A DNA stretch of 64,000 bases, taken from the NCBI GenBank assembly GCA_002350845.1, contig DEFL01000033.1, positions 1-64,000 of the forward strand, given 5' to 3'. Made by a program: the position numbers and the translations under genes. Each line of letters begins with the position of its first letter. The first letter of the stretch is position 1. Source of the stretch: Christensenella sp. UBA2853 (GTDB lineage Bacteria > Bacillota > Clostridia > Christensenellales > Aristaeellaceae). The notes below the pieces were generated by a model, which did no database searches, had not been told where the DNA came from, and worked only from the letters and a program-made list of their open reading frames with translations. This document shows, one piece after another, positions 53,488 through 61,883 of the stretch.

Positions 53488-55068
53488 TTACTGGATATCC
53501 CAGTCCTGAACATTGATAAAGGTGCCGAAGACATCGGCATTGGCATTGACCAGACGGTTGCTCACAGCGCCCATCTTGCCGATGACCCAGCCGGAAATCA
53601 CAGGTGCATCCTTCTGCATCATCTGATTGATGACCAGATACTGCTGCTTGATTTCCTCTTCATCCGTCAGGCTCTGGCTGAGTGCCAGGGCTTCATCCGT
53701 TTCGGGGCTGGTGTAGCCGGTCCATGCGCTCTGTCCGCCGATGAGCCAGGCAATATCCGTATAGGGATCGGCCGGCATCAGCGTGTATTCCACGCTCAGG
53801 ATGTCGTGGGAACCTTCATCCACCACGGTCATGAGGTTGGCAATATCCACGGTGCGGATGTTGATCTTCAGGCCGATTTCTTCAAACATGGCGGCGAAAT
53901 ACTGCACGGCATCGCCCCAGACGTTCTCGGAGGAGTTGACATACCAGGTCAGCTCGGTGCTTGCACCATCCGCCTTGGCCTCAGCGATCAGCTGAGCTGC
54001 TTTTTCCGGATCGTATTCCACTACGCCCAGTTCCTCACTGAAGTACGGAGAAACAGGGACAAGGAAGCCGTCCACCACGTCGCCGCTCTCACCGAGCAGC
54101 TGTTCCTGCATGGCCTTGCGGTCCATGCCGTACAGGAGCGCCTGACGGATGCGGACATCCGGAACACGCGCCACATTGACAAAGATCAGCTGGTTGGTAA
54201 TCAGGGAACCCGGAACTGCCTTGACATTGGTCAGCGCTCTGACCGCGTCATAGTCGTCCACCGGAATCGTGCCCATGGTCTGCTGGACCAGATCGATTTC
54301 ACCGCTCTGAAGACCGGCAAGGATCTGGGTGGAGGCGAGCACATTGATGTTCAGATACTTGATTTTCGGGGCGCCGAGGAAATAGTTCTCATTGGCGACA
54401 TAATGCACATAGTGCTGCAGGTCAAAATCATTGATGAAGTACGGTCCCGAAATGACCGTGGGATGGTTGAACCATTCATAGGTCAGCAGGTCCGCGCGCG
54501 GCACGTCCTTCAGGACATGCTTGGGCAGGATCAGCGCATAGCGGCCAAAATTGTTTTCAAACGTAGACAGAGCGGTCGGATACTTGGTTTCCACCGTCAG
54601 GGTCTTTTCGTCCACCACTTTGATGCCTTCAATGGACGGTGCATTCTCTTCGATCACGCCGTCATCGCTGACACCCACGATGGAGTACATCGCAAGGGAG
54701 ATGTTGGCGCACTGCGGGTCAGCCGCAACGACCAGAGTGAACTCCACGTCTTCAGCCGTAATCGGTGTTCCGTCACTCCACACGGCATCGTCCTTGAGAC
54801 GAATCGTGAAGTGAAGGTTGTCCTCTGTGGTAATGGACTCAGCCAGGACAGGAACAAAGTTCAGTTCCCTGTCTGCTTCCACGAGAGACTGGAAGACCAG
54901 GGAAGTCGCATACTTGACGATCTCAGTGGCATCCATGGCCATGGGATTGAGCGTGGCAATCGTGCTGGTCACGCCAATATTGACCGTTTTTTCATTCTCT
55001 GCAGAGGCCAGGGAGACCACAGAGAGCATCAGGGAGATTGCAAGGAGCACAGAAAGGATCTTTTTCAT
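53488..55068 (-). CDS. Peptide ABC transporter substrate-binding protein (SBP family 5)
   Basis: A 526-residue secreted protein of ordinary OppA/DppA size. The signal peptide is KKILSVLLAISLMLSVVSLA, ending ASA, with no lipobox Cys. Family-5 segments are LAESITTEDNLHFTIRLKDD, then VWSDGTPITAEDVEFTLV near residue 100, and ADPYTDIAWLIGG near residue 425. AGGAG lies 8 bases before the ATG. It is the first structural gene after the Cys-rich leader and attenuator. Ligand specificity is unknown; if the leader senses cysteine, sulfur-containing peptides are a reasonable guess. Confidence 0.94.
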   Translation of the reverse strand: MKKILSVLLAISLMLSVVSLASAENEKTVNIGVTSTIATLNPMAMDATEIVKYATSLVFQSLVEADRELNFVPVLAESITTEDNLHFTIRLKDDAVWSDGTPITAEDVEFTLVVAADPQCANISLAMYSIVGVSDDGVIEENAPSIEGIKVVDEKTLTVETKYPTALSTFENNFGRYALILPKHVLKDVPRADLLTYEWFNHPTVISGPYFINDFDLQHYVHYVANENYFLGAPKIKYLNINVLASTQILAGLQSGEIDLVQQTMGTIPVDDYDAVRALTNVKAVPGSLITNQLIFVNVARVPDVRIRQALLYGMDRKAMQEQLLGESGDVVDGFLVPVSPYFSEELGVVEYDPEKAAQLIAEAKADGASTELTWYVNSSENVWGDAVQYFAAMFEEIGLKINIRTVDIANLMTVVDEGSHDILSVEYTLMPADPYTDIAWLIGGQSAWTGYTSPETDEALALSQSLTDEEEIKQQYLVINQMMQKDAPVISGWVIGKMGAVSNRLVNANADVFGTFINVQDWDIQ

Positions 55069-55145
55069 CGCTGATTCTCCTAACCCAAATAGATTATGAT
55101 CACGCCCTCACAGGCAATGTCATCGCAGCCACAGCGCGCCGGAAC

Positions 55146-55172
55146 AGAAAAAGGGCACCCGTGCGGGTGCCC
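55146..55172 (-). terminator. Attenuator terminator between Cys-rich leader and transporter operon
   Basis: On the minus strand, GGGCACCCG/CGGGTGCCC, 9-bp GC-rich arms with a two-base CA loop, followed by TTTTTCTG. It lies 28 bases after the leader stop and 78 bases before the binding-protein start. Confidence 0.8.
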
Positions 55173-55200
55173 CGATTGTTTTCGGTGATTGGACCTGCTG

Positions 55201-55290
55201 TTATCTGGTCCGGCAGACGCACCGCAAACAAGGCTGCTTCATGCAGCCGCCCATACACATGCATTTCCTTGCGATGGTTCGCTTGGTCAT
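55201..55290 (-). CDS. 29-residue Cys-rich leader peptide
   Basis: A very short reading frame with a strong ribosome site (GGAGGAGG, 7 bases before the ATG). The product begins MTKRTIARKCMCMGGCM and then has QPCLRCVC before a basic end. Cys occurs at residues 10, 12, 16, 21, 24 and 26, so one fifth of the codons are Cys. It lies between a consensus promoter and a strong terminator, upstream of the peptide transporter genes on the same strand, the arrangement of an attenuation leader. The mRNA can form a GGCTGC/GCAGCC hairpin inside the frame. A functional metal-binding or antimicrobial peptide is an alternative, as the sequence is basic. Both are inference. Confidence 0.72.
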   Translation of the reverse strand: MTKRTIARKCMCMGGCMKQPCLRCVCRTR

Positions 55291-55324
55291 ACGGTGCCTC
55301 CTCCTTCACGCTGAATTCTGTGCG

Positions 55325-55353
55325 AATGTATCACGATTTACCATGGCTGTCAA
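55325..55353 (-). promoter_or_regulatory. Consensus promoter of the leader and transporter operon
   Basis: On the minus strand, TTGACA (55348-55353), a 17-base spacer, and TACATT (55325-55330), about 35 bases before the leader ATG. Confidence 0.8.
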
Positions 55354-55391
55354 TACATTCTGTTGTTCTTTGTTTGTGCCTTTTTTCCATC

Positions 55392-57017
55392 TTACCGGAG
55401 AATGCTGTCCTCTTTGGCAATCAGACCGGTCAGATCATTCCCTGCCTCTGAAAACTGCAGCCCGTCCGTTGTGGTTTCCCCTTTCAGCAGGGAAAGGAAC
55501 AGCGCCGCATAGCGGATTGCGCCGCGCCGGTGCAGGTGGCTGTTGTCCTGTGCGCCGTCTGGATAATTCGGATGTCCGGCCGGGACATGGCAGTACAGCG
55601 TCCTGCTTTCCTGATCCCCGAGCTGGGACACGATCTGCATGGTCCCCTTCTCCATGTCCACCAGACGCACACCGCGGACTTTTGCAAGGTTCCGCATGGC
55701 TTCCGGGTAGTCCCCGTGGGTTGCCAGCAGACGGCCTTCGGAATCGAAATGCCTCCGGGCAATAGGCGTGGCAAGGATCGGCTCTGCACCGTGCGCACGG
55801 GCCGCATCGATATACAGGCTCAGATATTCCGGGAACGTGCCATACGGTGATGTGTACCGCAGCGGATCCTTTTTCTCATCGTTATGACTGAAGGAAATGA
55901 TCACCTTATCCCCGGCATGCAGACACAGTTCTATATAACCGAGCCATTTTTCCGCGATGAAGCTCTTGCTCGACCTGCCACAGATCGCGCAGTTTTCCAC
56001 GTAGATCGTTTCCTTCAGCAGCGGCTGCAGCATCTGTCCCCATCCGGTCATGGGCGAAGCGGTCTCCGGATAATTCGCCATCGTGGAATCCCCGCACAGA
56101 TACCAGGTCGGCACCCGTCTGTCCGGATGCCATCCGTCACAGCCGCCAAGGACTTCCGCCACACTGTACACGGACGCCTCATCGTCCGACAGGCGTTTTT
56201 CCTGAAAGATCCGCTCACTCAGGTCGCTCCGCTCACCGTGTGTACGATATTCGCCGGACTTTTCCGTGGGGTATGCGTCTTCACTCTGTACACGGAATCC
56301 GGAAGGGGCAACATGCCCATCCATTTCGCAGTCAAGGAAAACCGCCTGCGCATCCGCTTCCCCGAGTTCCCCCAGGAAGGCCTCCCCGTCGCCGCACTCA
56401 CCCTTGAGCGTGCAGCGGTGAAATACCGCGCCGTAAGCCTGCCCGTGCGGTGTGCGGAAAGCCGTATAGTCTCCGCCTCCGGAGAGCATCTGCAGCGTGC
56501 AGCCTTCAAACCATGCGCGGGAGGATCCGGAAACCAGCTGACGGCTCCCCTGGATGGTGCAGTCCTCAAAATAAACCCTTCCTTCCGCCTGCATCTGTGC
56601 CTGCTCTGAAGCCGATTCAGGACAACCGCAGATGACAGCCGTCTCCGGTGCTTCCAGGCGGCAGTTGCGCCAGACACCGCGGTCTCCCGCGGCGATGACT
56701 GCTGCTGTCTGCGCCATCGTTTTTTCAGAGGACTCAAAGCGGACCGTCAGGTTTTCCACCTCAACATTGCGCCCGGTCACAACGAAAGTGCCATCTGCCC
56801 GCTGCGCCGTCTCCGTGCCATTTCCCCACGTAATGATCGTCCGATCCCTGGCTTCGCCAACAATCCGGATATTGTCCCTGTCGACGACAACCTGCTCCTT
56901 ATATTCATTCATCCGCACCAGAATGATGACCGGACTCCGATGTGTCGTGGTGACCGAATGGATCGCTTCCTGAATGGTTGTAAAATCCCCACTGCCGTCC
57001 CTGGATACAATGATCAT
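55392..57017 (-). CDS. Pectinesterase-like (CE8) domain fused to a CE12/SGNH acetylesterase
   Basis: A 541-residue protein without a signal peptide. Residues 1-290 are a right-handed beta-helix like pectin methylesterase (IIVSRDGSGDFTTIQEAIHS). At the catalytic sites, however, the usual QD and VDFIFG segments are replaced (GSRQLVSGSSRAWFEGC), so both catalytic Asp appear to be lost. From near residue 305 an SGNH hydrolase of the rhamnogalacturonan acetylesterase type follows: block I WYLCGDSTMANYP, Gly block CGRSSKSF, Asn block SFSHNDEKKD and the Asp/His block QDNSHLHRRG. The esterase half should be active. It is the last gene of the ribulokinase-GH43-esterase operon and probably removes acetyl groups from pectin fragments in the cytoplasm. 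Confidence 0.86.
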   Translation of the reverse strand: MIIVSRDGSGDFTTIQEAIHSVTTTHRSPVIILVRMNEYKEQVVVDRDNIRIVGEARDRTIITWGNGTETAQRADGTFVVTGRNVEVENLTVRFESSEKTMAQTAAVIAAGDRGVWRNCRLEAPETAVICGCPESASEQAQMQAEGRVYFEDCTIQGSRQLVSGSSRAWFEGCTLQMLSGGGDYTAFRTPHGQAYGAVFHRCTLKGECGDGEAFLGELGEADAQAVFLDCEMDGHVAPSGFRVQSEDAYPTEKSGEYRTHGERSDLSERIFQEKRLSDDEASVYSVAEVLGGCDGWHPDRRVPTWYLCGDSTMANYPETASPMTGWGQMLQPLLKETIYVENCAICGRSSKSFIAEKWLGYIELCLHAGDKVIISFSHNDEKKDPLRYTSPYGTFPEYLSLYIDAARAHGAEPILATPIARRHFDSEGRLLATHGDYPEAMRNLAKVRGVRLVDMEKGTMQIVSQLGDQESRTLYCHVPAGHPNYPDGAQDNSHLHRRGAIRYAALFLSLLKGETTTDGLQFSEAGNDLTGLIAKEDSILR

Positions 57018-57037
57018 ATCTTTTTCTCTCCTGTCTG

Positions 57038-58516
57038 TCAGATCTCTTCACCCTGCGGCGTGCGGACGAGGACAGACTCGATGTCCGCCCATCCGCCCTG
57101 GAGCTGCCGGCTGTTCATCGCAAAGATGCCCGGACGCGCGCCGGTCCATCCTCCGCAGCTCATCGCGCAGTCCCCGCCAAGCGGGGCAAGCGTCTGTGCA
57201 TCCGCTCCGTAATAGAAGCGCACATTTCCGTCCCGTACCCGCATTCGGAACAGAACGGTCTTCTCCGTCCATGGGGCTGATGCCTCCGTGGTTTCCGTGA
57301 CAATCGTCTTCTCCCATCGGCTGCCCTCCCGGGCCGCGCCTTTTCTGAGCAGCACCTGCCCCTCCGAGAGGGCCAGGTAGGCATAAGTATAGCCCATCAT
57401 GCCGATGCCCGCCAGATCACCTGGGTTTCCTGACAGCGTCATGCGCAGATCCATGTCAAAGTCCCGTGCCTGCATCAGCTGGGAAAGAAACTGTCCGGCT
57501 GAAAAGAGGTCAGGGGACGGCGCAGCAAACAGTCTCAGTCCCGGGCTGAGCAGCTCCATCCATTCCCTGCGCGGATTGGCCTGCCACTGCCACTGGATGC
57601 CGAGCGCCCCTTGAAAGCGGTCGGTCATCGGAACGGACGCCCTGAACGGAGCCAGAGCAGTATTTCCTTCCCGGACCGGTTCACCGCATCTGCCCATGGC
57701 CGGCCATTGGCCGGACCAGTCCACCGGCTGAAGATGCACAATGCGTCCATAGACACCTACATCCTGAAAATGGAGGAACCAGTCATGCCCATGCCCGTCA
57801 TCGACCCATCCGCCCTGATGCGGGCCGTTGATGTCTGTGCTCCCCTGCTGAAGGACTACTTTCCGCTCGTAGGGCCCCTGAATGTGCTCGGAGCACAGGG
57901 CCAGCTGATATCCGTACTTCACGCCGCCGGCCGGACACAGGATCCAGAACTTTCCGCCGCGCTCATAGAATTTCGGGCCTTCCACCGTCACATCCCCGTG
58001 AAGGTGCCCGTCATACACCATAACGCCATTATCGGTCACCTGCAGTCCGTCATCGCTCATCCGATGGACGAACAGCAGATTATTGATCCCCACACGGCTG
58101 GCCGCGAATCCATGCACCAGCCAGACTGTCCCATCCGAGGCAAACAGCGGACACGGATCAATCCACCCGCAGACATCCTTGACATAATGACAGGTCCACG
58201 GCCCGGATGGGTGCTCAGCTGTAAAGGCAAACAGTCCTTCATCCGGAAGACAGACATAGACATAGAACAGGCCCCTGTGCCACCGGATGCTCGGTGCCCA
58301 GGTCCCGCATTTGTGGGCAGGCCGGTCATAGCGCGCAAACGGAAGGCGCTCGGCCGCATACCCGATCTGTTCCCAGTGCACCAGATCCCTGGAATGGAGA
58401 ATCGGAAGCCCGGGAAGATAGGTAAACGAAGAGGATGTCATATAGAAATCCTCACCAACCCGGATGACATCCGGATCCGAATAATCGCCCTGCAAAATCG
58501 GGTTTGTATACTGCAT
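57038..58516 (-). CDS. GH43 family glycosidase (beta-xylosidase / alpha-L-arabinofuranosidase type)
   Basis: A 492-residue intracellular enzyme. The five-bladed propeller starts with the catalytic-base Asp in GDYSDPDVIRVGEDFYMTSS. The pKa-setting Asp and the acid Glu are expected in the WAPSIRW and VTVEGPKFYER regions. A C-terminal beta-sandwich domain (from near residue 300) is typical of the xylan/arabinan members. There is no signal peptide, so it acts on imported oligosaccharides. It is 42 bases downstream of the ribulokinase gene, which suggests release of arabinose, but xylose is not excluded. Confidence 0.9.
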   Translation of the reverse strand: MQYTNPILQGDYSDPDVIRVGEDFYMTSSSFTYLPGLPILHSRDLVHWEQIGYAAERLPFARYDRPAHKCGTWAPSIRWHRGLFYVYVCLPDEGLFAFTAEHPSGPWTCHYVKDVCGWIDPCPLFASDGTVWLVHGFAASRVGINNLLFVHRMSDDGLQVTDNGVMVYDGHLHGDVTVEGPKFYERGGKFWILCPAGGVKYGYQLALCSEHIQGPYERKVVLQQGSTDINGPHQGGWVDDGHGHDWFLHFQDVGVYGRIVHLQPVDWSGQWPAMGRCGEPVREGNTALAPFRASVPMTDRFQGALGIQWQWQANPRREWMELLSPGLRLFAAPSPDLFSAGQFLSQLMQARDFDMDLRMTLSGNPGDLAGIGMMGYTYAYLALSEGQVLLRKGAAREGSRWEKTIVTETTEASAPWTEKTVLFRMRVRDGNVRFYYGADAQTLAPLGGDCAMSCGGWTGARPGIFAMNSRQLQGGWADIESVLVRTPQGEEI

Positions 58517-58558
58517 AGCCTCACCTTTCCTGCTTCTGGCCGGGAAACCGGTCCGCAC

Positions 58559-60238
58559 TCAGCGCAGTTTCCGGTCCACCATCTGGCGGCGCAGCGCCTT
58601 CAGATGCTTCATGACATCATTGCCGCCTCTTCCGAACCAGTCATGGAGTTTCAGATACTCCTGATACAGTTCCTCATACACTGCGTGCGCCTCGGGATCC
58701 GGGACCACCGGATCCGGATCGGTCCCGCCCATTTCGGCTGCCGCTTCGCGGATCGAATCATATCCTCCGTTTTTCTTTCCGGCCGCCACAGCGCCAAACA
58801 TGGCGCTGCCCAGAGCCGGTGTCTGTGCGGAGCGTCCGATCCGGATTTCCCGGCCGCTGACATCCGCATAGATCTGCATGAACAGCGGATTCTTTTTGGA
58901 AATCCCGCCGCATGCCAGTATATGGCGCACCGGGAGGCCGTTTTCCTCAAACCCTTCAAGGATTCTCCGCATGCCAAAGGCAGTCGCCTCAATGAGTGCC
59001 CGGTAGATTTCTTCCGGCCGTGTCTGCAGAGTCATTCCAAGGATCAGTCCGGAAAGGTCCATATCCATGAGCACCGACCGGTTGCCGTTCCACCAGTCCA
59101 GGGCAAGCAGACCGCTCTCACCGGGTTTCAGCCGGGCCGCCTTCTCCGTGAGCAGTGCATGCAGGTTCATGCCCCGCGCTTCGGCTTCCTTTTCCACCTC
59201 TGATGGAACCGCGTTTTCCATCAGCCATTTGAAATGATCTCCACAGCAGCTCTGTCCGGCCTCATACCCATAGGTGCCCGGAACCACGCCGTCACGCACC
59301 ACGCCGCAGATACCGAAAACCGGCTGTTCGGTTTCACCGAGCATGATGTGGCAGGTCGATGTGCCGATGATCATCAGAAGAACCCCGGGCTCTGTCAGTC
59401 CAATGCCCGGCAGGGAAACATGCGCATCGATGTTCGCTACAGCGACCGCGGTTCCCGGAAGGAGGCCCATCTTTCCGGCCATCTCGGGCAGCAGATAGCC
59501 GGCACAGCTTCCCAGGGGAAAGAGTTCTCCGCGCAGCCGATCCGAGGCAGCCGTCCGAAGCGAGGGGTGCAGCGCACCGAGAAACGCCTCCGACGGGTAT
59601 CCGTCTTCGCGGCTCCACAGCGCCTTGTACCCTGCCATCGATTCACTCTTGGCCAGACTGCCGGTCATCTGCAGAACAAGCCAGTCCCCCACTTCAAGAA
59701 AGCGGTCAGCCGCTGCATAGACTTCCGGCGCTTCCTCGGCAATCTGCCAGAGCTTGGGCATCATCCATTCCGCAGAAATGCCGTTCCCGTACCGTCCAAG
59801 GAACCGCTCTCCGCGCTCCCTGGCCAAACGCAGCATCTTCTCCGCATACGCCTGCGCAGCATGGTGTTTCCAGAGCATGATATAGGCATAGGGATTGGAG
59901 ACAAATTCTTCTTTTTCACACAGCGGGCATCCGTCCCGGTCCAGCGGAAGCATGGTATTGGAGGTCACGTCAATGCCCAGACCCACCACATCCGCAGGGT
60001 CAGCGCCTGCCTGCTCCATGGCCAGGCGGACAGTCCCGGCCAGGCATTCTCTGTAGTCTTCCGGCACCTGCAGCGCCCATCCGACGCCGAGCTTTGTGCC
60101 GTCCGGGAGAAAGCGTTCCATGACGCCATGCGGATAATCGATAGCCGCACTCCCGGCCTCCCGGCCTGTGCCGATCTCCACGACGACCGCCCTTGCGGAA
60201 AGTGTGCCGAAATCGACACCGACTGCATACTTTGCCAT
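58559..60238 (-). CDS. araB: Ribulokinase
   Basis: A 559-residue FGGY sugar kinase that phosphorylates L-ribulose in arabinose catabolism. The ATP motif is VGVDFGTLSARAVVVE at the start. Conserved segments are LGIDVTSNTMLPLDRDG, YIMLWKHHAAQAYAEKM, the catalytic Asp region VANIDAHVSLPG, and ILACGGISKKNPLFMQIYAD. The length and the FGTLSARA start match AraB rather than xylulokinase (about 490 residues). A consensus promoter precedes it, and GH43 and esterase genes follow, so arabinose from pectin side chains is the likely sugar. No araA or araD lies in the window. Confidence 0.92.
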   Translation of the reverse strand: MAKYAVGVDFGTLSARAVVVEIGTGREAGSAAIDYPHGVMERFLPDGTKLGVGWALQVPEDYRECLAGTVRLAMEQAGADPADVVGLGIDVTSNTMLPLDRDGCPLCEKEEFVSNPYAYIMLWKHHAAQAYAEKMLRLARERGERFLGRYGNGISAEWMMPKLWQIAEEAPEVYAAADRFLEVGDWLVLQMTGSLAKSESMAGYKALWSREDGYPSEAFLGALHPSLRTAASDRLRGELFPLGSCAGYLLPEMAGKMGLLPGTAVAVANIDAHVSLPGIGLTEPGVLLMIIGTSTCHIMLGETEQPVFGICGVVRDGVVPGTYGYEAGQSCCGDHFKWLMENAVPSEVEKEAEARGMNLHALLTEKAARLKPGESGLLALDWWNGNRSVLMDMDLSGLILGMTLQTRPEEIYRALIEATAFGMRRILEGFEENGLPVRHILACGGISKKNPLFMQIYADVSGREIRIGRSAQTPALGSAMFGAVAAGKKNGGYDSIREAAAEMGGTDPDPVVPDPEAHAVYEELYQEYLKLHDWFGRGGNDVMKHLKALRRQMVDRKLR

Positions 60239-60277
60239 ACTCTGGTCCTCCCTGCACCGTTGTCTCGAACTAAAGTC

Positions 60278-60306
60278 ATTATAGGGAGACCGGTCTGGCC
60301 TGTCAA
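60278..60306 (-). promoter_or_regulatory. Consensus promoter with internal palindrome, for the pectin operon
   Basis: On the minus strand, TTGACA (60301-60306), a 17-base spacer, and TATAAT (60278-60283), both perfect. The spacer holds the 10-base palindrome AGACCGGTCT (60287-60296), a candidate operator. GGGAGG precedes the araB start. Confidence 0.85.
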
Positions 60307-60419
60307 TTTCCGCAAATGCCCGGCTCGAACCGCTCTGTGCAGATCAATCGCGGTATTTTCACACTGCTGCGGCTTTACGCATCATCTTTTTCCCCGATGC
60401 TTCTTTCCGGCTCCTATGA

Positions 60420-60425
60420 TATAAT
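60420..60425 (+). promoter_or_regulatory. Probable -10 of the MATE gene
   Basis: TATAAT 22 bases before the TTG start; no good -35 was seen at the right distance. Confidence 0.4.
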
Positions 60426-60447
60426 CCGCATTTGGGAGGCGATTGTA

Positions 60448-61827
60448 TTGGCTCGCAGCATGCGCACGGATTCCGACATGACCGAAGGCAGTATCTGGCG
60501 GCATCTGATTGAATTTTCCATTCCTATGATCATCGGGCTGCTTTTTCAGCAGCTGTACAACACGGTCGATACGCTGGTTGTCGGCAATTTTGTTTCGAAA
60601 GAGGCACAGGCTGCCGTGGGTTCCACCGGCAGTATCATCAATACCGTGGTCGGTTTCTGTGCCGGGCTTGCCACCGGCGCTTCCGTCGTGATTTCCCAGC
60701 GCTATGGCGCCCACGACCATCAGGGACTGCGAAAAGCCGTCCATACCACGATCGCTGTTACATTGATTCTCAGCATCATTGCCACCGTTCTGGGCCTCCT
60801 CATCATTGAGCCCATGCTGCGCTTCATGCAGACGCCGGATGACGTCATGGAAGACGCGCGATTGTACCTGACCATCTATTTCAGCGGTGTCATCGGCATC
60901 CTCTTCTATAACATGGGCAGCGGCATTCTCAGGGCCGTCGGCGATTCCAGGCGCCCGCTGATTTTTCTCATCATCTCCGCGCTCCTCAATACCGTGCTCG
61001 ACCTGGTCTTTGTTCTTGTGTTCCACATGAAAGTGGACGGCGTCGCCTATGCGACCATCATCTCCCAGATCGTTTCTGCTACGCTGATCCTCTACACGCT
61101 TTCCCGTGAGCCTTCCTCCTACGGCATCCGCTGGAGGGAGATGCGCATTGATCAACAGTCCCTTACCAATATTCTCAGGATTGGACTTCCCTCCAGTATC
61201 CAGTCGGCCATTACCTCGTTCTCCAATGTGTTTGTCCAGTCCTACATCAACGCCTTCGGTTCCGCCTGCATGGCCGGCTATTCGGTCTACAACAAGCTGG
61301 ATGCCTTTGTGCTTATCCCTGTTCAGGCGATCGCCATGTCCTCCACCACCATGGTCGGACAGAACTGGGGCGCGAATCAGAAGAACCGTGCGCGCGACAG
61401 TGTCCGCAAGGCGGTGGTGCTCAGCCTGATTTCAACGGCCGTGCTCTCGGTCATCGCTTTTGTGCTCGCCCGTCAGCTGCTCGGACTCTTCTCTCCGGAA
61501 CCCGATGTCATTTCCTACGGCATCCGTTTCATTCACATCGTCACGCCCTTCTATCTGACCATCTGCTTCAACCAGATCTACGCCGGTGCGCTCAGAGGCA
61601 TCGGGGACGCAACCGCACCGACGATCATCATGCTGGCATCCTTCGTTGTCTTCCGGCAGATCTATCTGGCTGTGACCAAAGCCCTGAACATCGGTTTTGT
61701 CTCTGTCGCCCTTGCCTATCCCATGGGCTGGATCATGTGTTCCCTGCTCCTGCTGATCCGTTACCGCAGAAGCGCACTGTTCCGGAATACGCCCATGCCC
61801 CAGGCCTCCACGGGTGCAGATCAGTAA
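60448..61827 (+). CDS. MATE family efflux transporter
   Basis: A 459-residue membrane protein with about 12 helices, usually an exporter of drugs or metabolites driven by Na+ or H+. The N-terminal half has FSIPMIIGLLFQQLYNTVDT and LVVGNFVSKEAQAAVGSTGS. The second half repeats the fold at GLPSSIQSAITSFSNVFVQS and ALRGIGDATAPTIIM. TTG 60448 follows GGGAGG by 8 bases; the frame is open further but has no ribosome site. It is divergent from the pectin operon. The substrate is unknown. Confidence 0.92.
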   Translation: MARSMRTDSDMTEGSIWRHLIEFSIPMIIGLLFQQLYNTVDTLVVGNFVSKEAQAAVGSTGSIINTVVGFCAGLATGASVVISQRYGAHDHQGLRKAVHTTIAVTLILSIIATVLGLLIIEPMLRFMQTPDDVMEDARLYLTIYFSGVIGILFYNMGSGILRAVGDSRRPLIFLIISALLNTVLDLVFVLVFHMKVDGVAYATIISQIVSATLILYTLSREPSSYGIRWREMRIDQQSLTNILRIGLPSSIQSAITSFSNVFVQSYINAFGSACMAGYSVYNKLDAFVLIPVQAIAMSSTTMVGQNWGANQKNRARDSVRKAVVLSLISTAVLSVIAFVLARQLLGLFSPEPDVISYGIRFIHIVTPFYLTICFNQIYAGALRGIGDATAPTIIMLASFVVFRQIYLAVTKALNIGFVSVALAYPMGWIMCSLLLLIRYRRSALFRNTPMPQASTGADQ

Positions 61828-61838
61828 TTCGTCCACCG

Positions 61839-61868
61839 AAAAAAGACGGCACGTGCTGCCGTCTTTTT
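61839..61868. terminator. Bidirectional terminator
   Basis: AAAAAGACGGCA/TGCCGTCTTTTT with loop CGTGC, between the MATE gene (+) and the lyase gene (-). Confidence 0.88.
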
Positions 61869-61883
61869 CTTGTGCACTTCGTT

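Noticed and set aside
53470..55074. A 534-codon plus-strand frame opposite the second binding-protein gene
   Set aside because: Shadow frame with His/Gly/Ile-rich noise and no domain.
55201..55290. The Cys-rich 29-mer as a bacteriocin precursor
   Set aside because: No leader/core boundary, modification enzyme or exporter is near; the terminator and transporter downstream fit a regulatory leader better, though a functional peptide is not excluded.
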